From Bacillota bacterium (GTDB lineage: Bacteria; Bacillota; UBA4882; UBA8346), in contig JAEYRN010000091.1 in assembly GCA_023435565.1 (NCBI GenBank), positions 25,482-89,481 on the forward strand: a stretch of 64,000 nt of DNA, in the 5' to 3' direction. The stretch's first letter is position 1. Every line of letters starts with the position of its first letter. Of this stretch, positions 40,576 to 50,075 are shown in pieces. The position numbers were made by a program, and so were the translations under genes. The notes below the pieces were generated by a model. The model did no database searches. It saw only the letters and a program-made list of their open reading frames with translations, and was not told the DNA's origin.

Positions 40576-42732
40576 TTAAATAGGAAAACTGATGGTGAAA
40601 GTCGTTCCATGATTCGGTTCGCTTTGACAATTTATCGTCCCGTGTAAAGTTTGGGTCACAATATTATAAACTATATGTAATCCTAACCCGGTCCCACCCT
40701 TACCTCTTCTGGTTGTAAAGAAAGGATTAAAAATCTTTCCTAGGTTTTCTTGACTAATCCCTCTGCCATTATCCGAGTATACAAAGTTTAACATTGTTTG
40801 ATTTTTTGTAATAGTAAAAGTGATTAGCCCGCTTTCATTTTCATCAAAGGCATGGGCCAAGGAATTCATCACTAAATTAGTGATTATTTGCGATAAAGCC
40901 CCCGGATAACTTTCAATCTCTAGTTCTTCCTCGCAATTGATCTTTATTTGGTGCTTTGTCTTTTTTAATTCTGGTTGGAGACTCATTAACACTTCGTTGA
41001 TATACGCTTGTACATTGAAGGTTCGTTTTATTTCACTGGACTGATCCACAGCCACTTGTTTAAAACTCCTGATTAAATTAGCCGCCCGATCCAAGTTTGT
41101 TAATATAATTTTACTCATATCCCGGCCTAATTCCAAAAATTTCTCCAGCTCGGAGCGGGTAATTTGATTTTTGTCGTAAGCTTCGGTAATTTCCGCTGTT
41201 CTTTCGGCTAGATGAGAGGCGGCTGTAACGCTTATTCCGATTGGTGTGTTAATCTCATGGGCTACTCCGGCAACCAAGTTACCCAAAGCGCTCATTTTTT
41301 CAGATTGAATTAATTGATTCTGAGTTCTTTTAAGAGTTTCAAGCATTAAGACTAATTCATTATTAGCCTCGGCTAATTGTTCGGTTCTTTCGTTAACTCG
41401 CTCCTCCAAGGTTTTATTCCATTCTGCAATCTTATCCCGGGATTCCTTTACCTCAAGCCACATTTTGTGTAGGGCTTCATTCTTTTTTTCAATCTCGCTC
41501 GAATATTGATGCAACTTCCAGTACATTCCCAAATACTGTTTTCTTAAGATAAAGAAGAGTAATATATAAAAAATGAACAAACCCCAATGAGTGGTATATC
41601 TCACCCAAGGAACAATTCGATAATACCATCCTAGAATATCGTAAATACCTGTCAATGCTAATATAAAGATTCCCATCCCAAACATTTTTGCTTCTTGATT
41701 ACCCTTAATTCCTTCATACAATGTTACGGAAATCAATGCTATGATAATAAAGACTATTAATATATAAAATGCGCTTAAAGTACCGGCTAAAGGAAAAATT
41801 TTAAACAGATCCAATGTAAAAGCGACCACTGTAAATAATAGATTTACTTGCCATAATCTCCGTAATAATAACCGGCATTTGCATTCTCCAAATATCTCTT
41901 CTACAAAGGCGCAAAGACCTACCGGCATCAAATAAAAAGAACCGATTGCCAAATAAGTCCATAAATAAATTGGAATATCGAATAAAATCTGCCGCATATT
42001 CGTTTCGGAGATCAGCCATACTCCTGCGCAAAAAGAAGAAAATCCTAAAATCAAAAATGATCCCCGGCTTGTTTTTACACCCGTAAAAATAATAGTAAAG
42101 CTTAATCCTAGAAATATGAACAAAAATCCTAAAATAAGACTATCGATACTACTGCGAATCATCTTAATTTGGGCTATACTGTGCGACCCAAATTCCGCTA
42201 TCCGAACCAAACCAGCCATCCTTGAAAAAACTGAATCCATCTGAAAATAGAGATATTTGTTTTGATAATTCACCGGTAGAGGAATGAAATGCCAAGGTGA
42301 ACCAGGCTCTTTCCCTTTTTCAAACCGAGACATGCAATATCGGTAAATTAATTTTCCATCTAAAAACACATTAAATCTTTGATCGTTTGTCGAAAAAAGT
42401 AATCCCGGTTCTTCCCATTCACCATTGGGTAATTTGACCCGTAACCAAATAAAGGTAGCGTTTTTGGGGTTTGGAGGCTGTCCCGGCACAGAAAGGGGTT
42501 CCCAGTCCAGGTTTTCCGAATCGCTATCAAAGATCCAGAGAGGTAGCCCGTGTTCATTGAGGGGGGAATCTCCCCAGCGATACTGCCATCCTTTAAATAA
42601 AGATTCAAGAGAGCGGGATTTAGTATAGTAGTTATCTTCGGCGTGAATAGGATAAACCAACACTATTTGTAGAAAACAAATAGCCAATAATAATCGTTTT
42701 AGGTTTTTTCGGTTTTTCGTTCCAAAATTCAT
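40576..42732 (-). CDS. 7TMR-DISM sensor histidine kinase
   Basis: A signal peptide (ending near IHAED) precedes a jelly-roll 7TMR-DISM extracellular domain (about 35-185: WQYRWGD, WLRVKLPNG, FNVFLDGKLIYRY), seven membrane helices (about 190-400), a coiled coil (410-475), the His-containing dimerisation segment GVAHEINTPIG and an ATPase domain with NLVMNSLAHAF, DNGRGIS and GTGLGL. The extracellular domain type is believed to bind carbohydrate-like ligands. The partner is the receiver/HD-GYP gene directly downstream, so the circuit would lower cyclic di-GMP if that gene were intact. Confidence 0.93.
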   Translation of the reverse strand: MNFGTKNRKNLKRLLLAICFLQIVLVYPIHAEDNYYTKSRSLESLFKGWQYRWGDSPLNEHGLPLWIFDSDSENLDWEPLSVPGQPPNPKNATFIWLRVKLPNGEWEEPGLLFSTNDQRFNVFLDGKLIYRYCMSRFEKGKEPGSPWHFIPLPVNYQNKYLYFQMDSVFSRMAGLVRIAEFGSHSIAQIKMIRSSIDSLILGFLFIFLGLSFTIIFTGVKTSRGSFLILGFSSFCAGVWLISETNMRQILFDIPIYLWTYLAIGSFYLMPVGLCAFVEEIFGECKCRLLLRRLWQVNLLFTVVAFTLDLFKIFPLAGTLSAFYILIVFIIIALISVTLYEGIKGNQEAKMFGMGIFILALTGIYDILGWYYRIVPWVRYTTHWGLFIFYILLFFILRKQYLGMYWKLHQYSSEIEKKNEALHKMWLEVKESRDKIAEWNKTLEERVNERTEQLAEANNELVLMLETLKRTQNQLIQSEKMSALGNLVAGVAHEINTPIGISVTAASHLAERTAEITEAYDKNQITRSELEKFLELGRDMSKIILTNLDRAANLIRSFKQVAVDQSSEIKRTFNVQAYINEVLMSLQPELKKTKHQIKINCEEELEIESYPGALSQIITNLVMNSLAHAFDENESGLITFTITKNQTMLNFVYSDNGRGISQENLGKIFNPFFTTRRGKGGTGLGLHIVYNIVTQTLHGTINCQSEPNHGTTFTISFPI

Positions 42733-43243
42733 TTCATTTATCTCCGAAATGAAATAATTATCAATTCCCTAAGAATAAAAAAGTTGTGAAAAAGACCCTT
42801 TAGTAAAGGTAAAAACAATGTTCTCTTTCACAACAGGATTGTTTCAAAAATACCAGGTTTTAAGGCTAACTTGACATTATCAAAATACCATTCACAATGA
42901 ATTAGCCATATTAAACCATCTATAATAGATATCGGTTAAAATAAGAGAATAATTACAAAATTAAAACTAAATTTACGAAAAAAATGGTCATTGTTTAAGT
43001 CTTTAATCACACCCGATAGCGGGTATCACCATTTCCAATTCATAACAGGATCATAGAAATGTTTTCGATTCTGGGGAATAAAGCTACCGAGGATTGATAT
43101 TAAATAAACCTTCCCTGTTCCTGAAGAGAACGGGGAAGGTTTTGGGAGGAGTATGTCGACTAGAATGTTTTAAAAAAAGCTGGCATTTCCTAACTAAAAG
43201 CTAGAACGTTTCGGGTAAAAGTTAGAATCTCGCGCCTTAAGCC
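42733..43243. other. 511-bp intergenic region
   Basis: GTTGTGAAA (42782-42790) and TTTCACAAC (42824-42833) are inverted copies about 33 bases apart, possibly a degenerate mobile or regulatory element. A GH1 operon terminator lies at 43108-43142. Two imperfect copies of AAAAGCTAGAACGTTTCG lie at 43194-43230. No gene is visible. Confidence 0.5.
43108..43142. terminator. Terminator of the GH1/sugar ABC operon
   Basis: AACCTTCCC and GGGAAGGTT with inner GTTC/GAAC pairs make the stem. TTTATTTAAT follows on the minus strand and TTTTGGG on the plus strand. Confidence 0.75.
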
Positions 43244-44599
43244 TCATACCTTAGTATCCTCGATCCCATTACTCCGGATCACATCATTATACCAATATCC
43301 GCTCTTTTTAATGATTCTCCGCTGTGTCGGATAATCCACATAAACGATACCGAACCGTTTGGTATAGCCTTCGGCCCATTCAAAATTATCCATCAGCGAC
43401 CAGATAAAATATCCGGCGATATTCACACCTTCCTGAATCGCCCGGTGAGCGGAACGGAAATGGTTAAACAAATAGTCCACTCTGTTTTCATCCAACACTT
43501 CCCCATCCCGGTTAATCTGGTCCTTAAAAGCGCATCCATTTTCGGTTATGTAGATTTTAACCCCCGGATATTCCCGGCCCAGTCTCTTTAATAGATCATA
43601 GAAGCATTCCGGATTAATCCCCCAGCCCATTTCGGTCCGGTATTCGCCGATAAAACTCTCGCTTAATTGTAACGGCCATTTAGTGTCATCTTGTTTAACT
43701 TTTGATCCGAAGTAGTTGTTTAGACCCAAAAAGTCTATGGGAGTTTTGATAATTTCCAAATCCTCCTTGGACATTTCCGGTAGAACCACCCTGGTTGAAT
43801 ACCAATCCAGCATATCTTGGGGATACTCCCCCTTGAAGATGGGATCATTGAACCAGCGGTTCCAATAACCGTCGCAACGCCGGGCGGCGGATACATCTGA
43901 TTCCTTTTCCGACGCCGGATACATCGGAGTCATGTTTTGCGAGAGCCCGATCTCACCCTTAAGCCCCATCTCCCGGTAAGCCTTAACGGCTTTGCCATGT
44001 CCCACCAGGAGGTTATGGGCTACCTGTAAGGCAGTTGAGAAATCGGTAATCCCGGGCGCGTGCCGGCCTTCATTATGACCTACGAAAGTATATACAGAGG
44101 GCTCATTAAGGGTAATCCAGATTTGTACCAGATCCCCAAGTTCTTTGAAGACATACTTGGCATACTCTTCAAAGTAATCGGCAACTTCCCGGTTGGCCCA
44201 TCCACCGATATTCTGCAGTTTTTGGGGCAGATCCCAGTGAAAAAGAGTCACCGCCGGTTTAATATCATTTTGGACCAGTTGACTGATTAAATTTCGGTAA
44301 AATTCAATCCCCTTGGGGTTGGGACTGCCTTTGCCCTGGGGAAAGATTCGCGGCCAAGAGATGGATAATCGGTAAGTTTTGATTCCCAACTCCTTCATCA
44401 ATTGGATGTCCTGAGGATATAAATGATAATGGTCGCAAGCTATATCTCCGTTTGAGCCGTCGATTATTTTACCGGGAATATGGCTAAAACGGTCCCAGAT
44501 TGACTCGCCTTTCCCATTTTCTTCGATTCTGCCTTCAATTTGATACGACGCAGTAGCGACCCCCCATAAAAAACCTTCTGGAAAAATAAGTTTGGACAA
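43244..44599 (-). CDS. GH1 beta-glucosidase/beta-glycosidase
   Basis: The start FPEGFLWGVATASYQIEG is the GH1 N-terminal signature, ITLNEPSVY holds the acid/base Glu and YITENGCAF the nucleophile Glu. The 451 residues are the usual length and no signal peptide is present, so it acts in the cytoplasm on imported oligosaccharides. It follows the permease genes and is the last gene of the operon, consistent with use of cellobiose- or gentiobiose-type sugars. Confidence 0.95.
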   Translation of the reverse strand: MSKLIFPEGFLWGVATASYQIEGRIEENGKGESIWDRFSHIPGKIIDGSNGDIACDHYHLYPQDIQLMKELGIKTYRLSISWPRIFPQGKGSPNPKGIEFYRNLISQLVQNDIKPAVTLFHWDLPQKLQNIGGWANREVADYFEEYAKYVFKELGDLVQIWITLNEPSVYTFVGHNEGRHAPGITDFSTALQVAHNLLVGHGKAVKAYREMGLKGEIGLSQNMTPMYPASEKESDVSAARRCDGYWNRWFNDPIFKGEYPQDMLDWYSTRVVLPEMSKEDLEIIKTPIDFLGLNNYFGSKVKQDDTKWPLQLSESFIGEYRTEMGWGINPECFYDLLKRLGREYPGVKIYITENGCAFKDQINRDGEVLDENRVDYLFNHFRSAHRAIQEGVNIAGYFIWSLMDNFEWAEGYTKRFGIVYVDYPTQRRIIKKSGYWYNDVIRSNGIEDTKV

Positions 44600-44663
44600 G
44601 GTTATTCCTCCTTTAGAGATTAAGCTGAAACTATCGCTATTTTCCCATAAAAATATATAAATA

Positions 44664-45557
44664 TCAACCCTTTACCGCGCCGGCGGTTACGCCTTCGGTG
44701 ATATATTTATTTAAAGCGAAGTAAATGATTAGAGACGGTATAGCCACAATGGTCATGCAAGCGAACTGGATTGCATAATCGGAACGGTAATAACCCACGA
44801 ATTTAATGACCGAAAACGGCAATGTCCGTACATCTTCGGTGGACAAATAGGTATTGGCCATAATGAACTCGTTCCAATTGCCCATAAACGTCATAATAGC
44901 CGTAGTAATCAAAGCCGGTTTGGTAATCGGGGCAATGATTCGAAACATTGTTCCCCAGACCGAACAACCGTCAATCATTGCCGATTCTTCCAAGGCCCGG
45001 TGAATTGATTTTAAAAACCCCGAAATCATAATAGTGTTGAAGGGTACGGTAAAGGCCACATATGGTATGATTAGTCCCAAGTGAGTATCAAGTAAACTGA
45101 GTTTGTTAAAGACTAGGAAGTTCGGGAGTAATGTGGCATGAATCGGAATCATCATCCCCATCAACACAAAGCCGTATACCAATCCACTCAGTTTCCATTC
45201 CATCCTGGTACAGGCATAAGCCAATAAAAACGAAAACAAAACCGACAAAACTACTGAGCAACCGACTACAATTACACTATTGATAAAATAATGAAAGACC
45301 TGTCCATCCACCCATGCGCGGACGAAGTTTTGCCAGAGAGGGGGATTAGGTATTTTAATAAACTCGGTGCCGAAAAGGTCGCCGCTTTTAACCAATGAAT
45401 AGTTAAACAACCAAAACAGCGGGAAGATCTGGCTAGAGGCCAATCCTATTAAAAAACCATAAAATAAAAAGTTTTTAATTTTTGAAAGCGTCGCATGATA
45501 ATTCGAATTCTTCTCTTTAATTAACCGCCGCTCCAAACGACTTAAATCGGTACTCAT
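44664..45557 (-). CDS. Carbohydrate ABC transporter permease, MalG type
   Basis: AGGAGG lies 8 bases before the ATG at 45557. Six membrane helices and the EAA loop ALEESAMIDGCSVWGTMFRIIAPITKPAL identify a CUT1 permease. It ends ITEGVTAGAVKG as MalG-type proteins do. It works with the second permease and binding protein upstream. No ATPase is encoded in the operon, so a shared MsmK/UgpC-type ATPase elsewhere must energise it. Confidence 0.94.
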   Translation of the reverse strand: MSTDLSRLERRLIKEKNSNYHATLSKIKNFLFYGFLIGLASSQIFPLFWLFNYSLVKSGDLFGTEFIKIPNPPLWQNFVRAWVDGQVFHYFINSVIVVGCSVVLSVLFSFLLAYACTRMEWKLSGLVYGFVLMGMMIPIHATLLPNFLVFNKLSLLDTHLGLIIPYVAFTVPFNTIMISGFLKSIHRALEESAMIDGCSVWGTMFRIIAPITKPALITTAIMTFMGNWNEFIMANTYLSTEDVRTLPFSVIKFVGYYRSDYAIQFACMTIVAIPSLIIYFALNKYITEGVTAGAVKG

Positions 45558-45669
45558 AAACAAAACCTCCTGCACAAAACTTAAATAATTAACTACTCGT
45601 TATTTGTTATTGCGTTACACACAAAACCGAAAAATGTTGATAATAGACAATCCCGCCCAACACTCACAC

Positions 45670-45697
45670 GCTTAACGCGGTACGTTTAACGCGTAAC
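45670..45697. repeat. Low-complexity TTAACGCG word repeat
   Basis: Copies of CGCTTAACGCGG, TACGTTTAACGCG and TAACAGC words follow one another. CGCGGTACGTTTAACGC recurs with one mismatch at about 53630-53650 near the Lol-like cassette. Confidence 0.6.
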
Positions 45698-45721
45698 AGC
45701 ATCAATGCGTATGATTTGGTG

Positions 45722-46609
45722 TTAATACTCCCCTACATCAGTCCGGGTAAACCGGTCTAAAAGGTAAGTGCCTGCTATACAGATAATCACAAATAAAACC
45801 GAAAGCGCGTTTCCGTAACCATATTGACCGGAAACAAATGCTTTAACATATAAATAGTTCGCCAAAAACTGGGTTATATCTCCCGGCCCGCCGCCGGTTG
45901 ATAAATATACGGTCTCCATCTGTTTGAGACAAGAGATCAAACCGATTACTGCAATGGCTTTGATTACCGGCATCATTAACGGAATGACCACTTTCGTATA
46001 TAGTTTTATTCCACTCGCTCCATCAATCTTTGCGGCTTCTTGCAAATCTTTGGGAATCCCGACCAGTCCGGCATAATAAAATAGGACCGCCCAGCCAAAA
46101 CCCTGCCAGATTACGATGAAAATTACCGACCCTAAAGCGGTATTGACATTACTGAGCCAATCCGTTCCAAGGGAACCGAAGCCAATTAGGGAAAGAAATT
46201 TATTTAAAAGACCATAATTAGGACTAAAAACCGACATCCAAAGTCTGGTCGTAACAACCACCGATATAATTGCCGGTATAAAATATACCGTCCGGAAAAA
46301 CCGTTCCCCTTTCTTACAAGCCAGTAGCATGATACAAACGACCAAAGCAAAGGGATTTTGGATAAATAGGGTAACGAAGGTAAGAACCAAAGCATTGAAC
46401 AATGACCGCCAGAAAGTCGGGTCTTTCGTAAGTATCTCTTTGAAATTATCAGCGCCGATAAAATGCATCTTGCCGATACCGGTCCAATCGGTCATGCCAT
46501 AGTAAATACTAAAAAATATCGGGACAATCATCGCAAAAAGCAAGATAGCGACCCCGGGCAGGACCATCAAAAAAATATCGCGCTTATTGGAAAAGAAATT
46601 ATTCATCAT
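45722..46609 (-). CDS. Carbohydrate ABC transporter permease, MalF type
   Basis: Six to seven helices, and the EAA loop LQEAAKIDGASGIKLYTKVVIPLMMP, mark a CUT1 permease. The start is ambiguous between adjacent ATGs at 46609 and 46606; AGTGAG is the only upstream site. It follows the binding-protein gene after a 110-base gap with a stem-loop, and precedes the MalG-type gene by 164 bases containing a word repeat. Confidence 0.93.
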   Translation of the reverse strand: MMNNFFSNKRDIFLMVLPGVAILLFAMIVPIFFSIYYGMTDWTGIGKMHFIGADNFKEILTKDPTFWRSLFNALVLTFVTLFIQNPFALVVCIMLLACKKGERFFRTVYFIPAIISVVVTTRLWMSVFSPNYGLLNKFLSLIGFGSLGTDWLSNVNTALGSVIFIVIWQGFGWAVLFYYAGLVGIPKDLQEAAKIDGASGIKLYTKVVIPLMMPVIKAIAVIGLISCLKQMETVYLSTGGGPGDITQFLANYLYVKAFVSGQYGYGNALSVLFVIICIAGTYLLDRFTRTDVGEY

Positions 46610-46683
46610 TATCACTCACTTAACTTTTTTTAAATAAAAAAGTTCATCTATAATCCTCTGTGTCTCTCTCGTCTCTAATGAAA

Positions 46684-46710
46684 TGGGCAGAAGAATTCGG
46701 CTTCTGCCCA
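46684..46710 (-). terminator. Intercistronic stem-loop after the binding-protein gene
   Basis: TGGGCAGAAG and CTTCTGCCCA form a perfect 10-base stem, with TTTCATT after it on the minus strand. Such hairpins after binding-protein genes usually raise that gene's mRNA level relative to the permeases. A solo REP-like arm (46655-46675) follows. Confidence 0.65.
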
Positions 46711-46727
46711 TTCATCAATTAATTAGC

Positions 46728-48008
46728 TTACTTGCTTTTTGACGCTTTTTCGGCATCGGCGTCGAGGGCGGCCAGGAATTGTTCGGGGGTTTTAATTCCG
46801 GCGGCTAACTCTTGGATATATTTTTGAACATTGGTTTTAAACTCGGCAGTAGATTGATCCAAGGACGGAGTTCCGCTGGTCTTTTTCGCCGCGTTTAAAA
46901 TGCCGATTAAATCTTTGGAAAGCTGATTGTCACTAGGGCTGGTTTGAATTTTTAATGCCGGGATATTCACCTTGCTTTCCCAAGCCAATTTGGGATATAG
47001 AGTGAAGTAAGTTTTTAAATAATCGATACATAGAGCTTTATGTTTGGTTTTGGCGCTAACTACATAGTTGCCGCCGCCCCAAGCCATCAAATCGTCGACT
47101 GAACCTTTGGGACCTGCCGGAAACTTCATAACACCAATGTTTTTGTGGAAAGAATCATTGAAAGAAGCATCGGTGGAAAGACCTGATTCCCAGGAACCCA
47201 TCAGATACATGGCGGCTTTCTCTTGACCGAAGAGATTGCGGGAAGCGCCGTAATCCAAAGTCAGCAGATCATCTGCGAATAGTTTACTGTCAATCATTTG
47301 TTTAAAGAGTTTTGTACCAGGGAGGAAGACCGGATCGGTAAATTTAATCTTGCGGGCCAAAGCTTTTTGAATCAATGTGAAATCGCCGGTTGTTCTTCCA
47401 ACCAAGTTATCCCAAGTGATATTAAGCGGCCAACCGTCTTTACCATCGGTCACCATGGGAATAACTCCATTTGTTTGAAAAGGCTTAGCGGTAGCTATTA
47501 ATTCGTCAATCGTGGTAGGAACTTTAACATTGCATTTTTCAAAGAGCGCTTTATTGTAATAAATTACCCAAAAGTCGACTGTTGTCGGGAGACCGTAAAG
47601 TTTGCCGTTATAGCGGTTGGGTTCGAATGTTCCGGGAATAAATCCCAATTTGGCAAATTCTTTTTCCGGTAACGGCAGCAAATACCCATTATTGGCCAAA
47701 GCGCCGGTCATCGCCGGAAAGGACCAGTATTTAAAGACATCGGGAAGTTTATTGGAAGCAGCATAAATCTGAACTTTTTGTTGCCATGGTTGATCCTGGT
47801 AACTCTCGGTAACAATTTCTACATTGGGATGTTTTTTGATAAATTCGGCATTAATCTTTTCGATAACAGCGCCCCAGGTATTTTGCCGGTCAGGTTGATT
47901 ATCGCCCATCCGCAAGGTAATCTTTTTAGGTCCGGCGTTAATGGTACTAACCATAAACATTGTAAAAACAAGCACTAAAACCATTGTTATTACCAAAAAA
48001 CGTTTCAT
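46728..48008 (-). CDS. Sugar ABC transporter substrate-binding protein
   Basis: GGGGGAG lies 4 bases before the ATG at 48008. A classical signal peptide ends near TINAG and has no lipobox cysteine, so the mature protein is soluble in the periplasm, as expected in a diderm. The fold is SBP_bac_1: ITLRMGDNQPDR, KLPDVFKYWSFP, LYGLPTTVDFWVIYYNKALFEK and MGSWESGLS. The divergent two-component system probably controls it. Ligand is likely a beta-glucoside given the GH1 gene. Confidence 0.93.
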   Translation of the reverse strand: MKRFLVITMVLVLVFTMFMVSTINAGPKKITLRMGDNQPDRQNTWGAVIEKINAEFIKKHPNVEIVTESYQDQPWQQKVQIYAASNKLPDVFKYWSFPAMTGALANNGYLLPLPEKEFAKLGFIPGTFEPNRYNGKLYGLPTTVDFWVIYYNKALFEKCNVKVPTTIDELIATAKPFQTNGVIPMVTDGKDGWPLNITWDNLVGRTTGDFTLIQKALARKIKFTDPVFLPGTKLFKQMIDSKLFADDLLTLDYGASRNLFGQEKAAMYLMGSWESGLSTDASFNDSFHKNIGVMKFPAGPKGSVDDLMAWGGGNYVVSAKTKHKALCIDYLKTYFTLYPKLAWESKVNIPALKIQTSPSDNQLSKDLIGILNAAKKTSGTPSLDQSTAEFKTNVQKYIQELAAGIKTPEQFLAALDADAEKASKSK

Positions 48009-48198
48009 TTTTCTCCCCCTCAAATTAAGATTCTGTTTCCGAACGGCCGTTTCTTAAAACTATTGTTACATGAAATTTACCTAATTGAAAGGTGACTAAT
48101 TTCATAAATGGTTCAAAATTTTAATGGTTTAATATCCCGGGCAGGGTTCCATGAGAAGATCAAGAAAGTATTATATGTTAGTTCTGTAAGCTTTCAAT

Positions 48199-48267
48199 CT
48201 CTCTTTAGTCTCAGTGTCTCCGTGGCTTAATTAATTATTTGCCACAGAGACTAAAGAGACACAGAGA
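48199..48267. repeat. REP-like palindrome, copy 2
   Basis: The right arm GCCACAGAGACTAAAGAGAC(ACAGAGA) (48241-48267) faces an imperfect left arm (48199-48226) with the same words. It resembles the 10163-10225 palindrome in sequence and in lying just before the ribosome site of a regulatory gene. The rest of the 277-base divergent gap shows no other feature I can support. Confidence 0.6.
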
Positions 48268-48285
48268 ATCTATTTGGAGTAAAAG

Positions 48286-50073
48286 ATGTCATTAACAAAC
48301 CGGTTCCGCCGCTTCAGTTTGAAAAATAAAATCCTTATTTTTGTGGCGTTGATACTCTTTTTAGCAATTTCAGCCGTTGGGGTTTATGCTTATTTTTTGG
48401 CGGCAAACCAAGCAGTGGAAAAAGTGATTGAAACCCAATTAGGTCTAGTCCGGCAAGTTAGTAATAATTTTGATTACATTTTAAATGATCTTAGTAATAT
48501 CAGTTCTTTAATCATTTTCGACCGTAACTTCCAGAAGGAAATCAAAGAAATCTCGGCTAACCGAAGGGAATTAAGTTACGATCTCCAAATTTTCTTGGAC
48601 CGGATTTTAGCCACTAAAAGTTACATAACCATGATCTCGATATATGGTTACAATGGATTGGTTTATAGCGCCGGATCGGGTTATACCAGCAATCAAGTGG
48701 TTCCTTTCGCCGATTTTAAAAACAATCCCCTTTATCAAAAAGCCATTAACCTGGATGGCGGCATTGGAGTGGAGTGTTTTAATAACGATCCGCCGGTAGT
48801 AACCGACAATCGCCGGCGCCGGATCCTAATGTACCGTATGATTAAAGATATTAATCAATATAATAATCTCGGGGTTTTGCTGTTATGGATCGATGAAGAA
48901 AAAATCCGTTCCATCTACCGGGCAAATATACCTAATGACGGCAGCACTTTTATTGTCGATCAAAACGGTATAGTGGTATCACACTCCGATCCGTCTTATA
49001 TTCAAAAACAGGTCGGTAATCAGCCATACTTTAAATTTTTAGACGGTCAGACCGGTTCCGCTATCTTTAAGATTAATCATCAAAAAATGCTTTTTACTTT
49101 CAGCACTTCCTCGGAGACCGGTTGGAAGGTGATAACCTTAACGCCGTCGGAGATACTTGCCGAAAGAATAAGTTGGTTGGCTTTAGTCATCGTTACCATG
49201 GGGATTGTCTGTTATCTGTTTTTGTTTTTTTTATCCATGTTTATCACATCAATGATTATGAATCCTCTAAAACAATTATCGGATTCAATCAAAAAGGTTC
49301 AAGAAGGGGATTTCTCCCAACAAGTTAGCTTTACCAATAAAGATGAAATCGGCGAGCTTGGTAACGGATATAACGCGATGATCTCCTATATTAAAGATCT
49401 GATCGAACGGGTATATAAATTGCAAATCCGGGAACGGGAGGCGGAACTAAATACATTACAAGCCCAAATCAATCCTCATTTTTTATATAATACGCTTGAC
49501 ACAATCTTTTGGAAGGCGGAGCGAAACCAAGTCCCGGAGATTAGTGAAATGATTTTGGCATTGTCACGGATCTTCCGGTTAAGTCTCAATCGGGGTAATG
49601 AATTAGCGACAGTATCCCAAGAACGGGAACTCATTAAAGAATATTTAAAACTGCAACAAATGCGCTATAAACAAAATTTAACCTATGAAATTGATTTCGA
49701 TCCGCAACTCTTAAACAATAAAATGCCGAAATTAATCATCCAACCCTTTGTTGAAAATGCGCTTATCCATGGCATTGAGGAATTAGAAAACGGGGGCCAT
49801 CTTCAAATCAACGGCAGGCTTGAGCAAGAAAGGATGGTTTTTACGATTACCGACAATGGCGTGGGTATGGACGATCATAAGATACATGATATTTTAGCGC
49901 GAAACACTAATAATAACGGCAACCCGGACAAAGTCTCCGGAGGATATGCAATCAGGAACGTACTTGAAAGATTGGAACTATATTATAGTTCCAATCATGA
50001 ATTGAAGTTTACCAGTACTCCGGGTAAAGGAACCACCGTGACCATCAATATTCCGGCAACGATGAAGGAGTAA
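48286..50073 (+). CDS. YesM-type sensor histidine kinase
   Basis: A membrane helix (about 16-38), a dCache-like extracellular domain (about 40-285), a second helix (about 298-322) and a HAMP linker (MNPLKQLSDSIKKVQEG) precede the LytS/YesM-type kinase core with phospho-His in INPHFLYNTLD and ATPase blocks VENALIHGIEE, DNGVGMD and GGYAIRNVLERL. TTTGGAG lies about 7 bases before the ATG. It is 2 bases upstream of its AraC-type response regulator and divergent from the sugar operon, the standard layout for CUT1 control. Confidence 0.94.
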   Translation: MSLTNRFRRFSLKNKILIFVALILFLAISAVGVYAYFLAANQAVEKVIETQLGLVRQVSNNFDYILNDLSNISSLIIFDRNFQKEIKEISANRRELSYDLQIFLDRILATKSYITMISIYGYNGLVYSAGSGYTSNQVVPFADFKNNPLYQKAINLDGGIGVECFNNDPPVVTDNRRRRILMYRMIKDINQYNNLGVLLLWIDEEKIRSIYRANIPNDGSTFIVDQNGIVVSHSDPSYIQKQVGNQPYFKFLDGQTGSAIFKINHQKMLFTFSTSSETGWKVITLTPSEILAERISWLALVIVTMGIVCYLFLFFLSMFITSMIMNPLKQLSDSIKKVQEGDFSQQVSFTNKDEIGELGNGYNAMISYIKDLIERVYKLQIREREAELNTLQAQINPHFLYNTLDTIFWKAERNQVPEISEMILALSRIFRLSLNRGNELATVSQERELIKEYLKLQQMRYKQNLTYEIDFDPQLLNNKMPKLIIQPFVENALIHGIEELENGGHLQINGRLEQERMVFTITDNGVGMDDHKIHDILARNTNNNGNPDKVSGGYAIRNVLERLELYYSSNHELKFTSTPGKGTTVTINIPATMKE

Positions 50074-50075
50074 AC

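Noticed and set aside
42782..42833. Rex redox-repressor site
   Set aside because: The half-sites resemble TTGTGAA/TTCACAA but are about 33 bases apart instead of 6.
43194..43230. Second copy of the 7.8-kb heptad repeat
   Set aside because: AAAAGCTAGAAC words look similar, but the period and frame differ.
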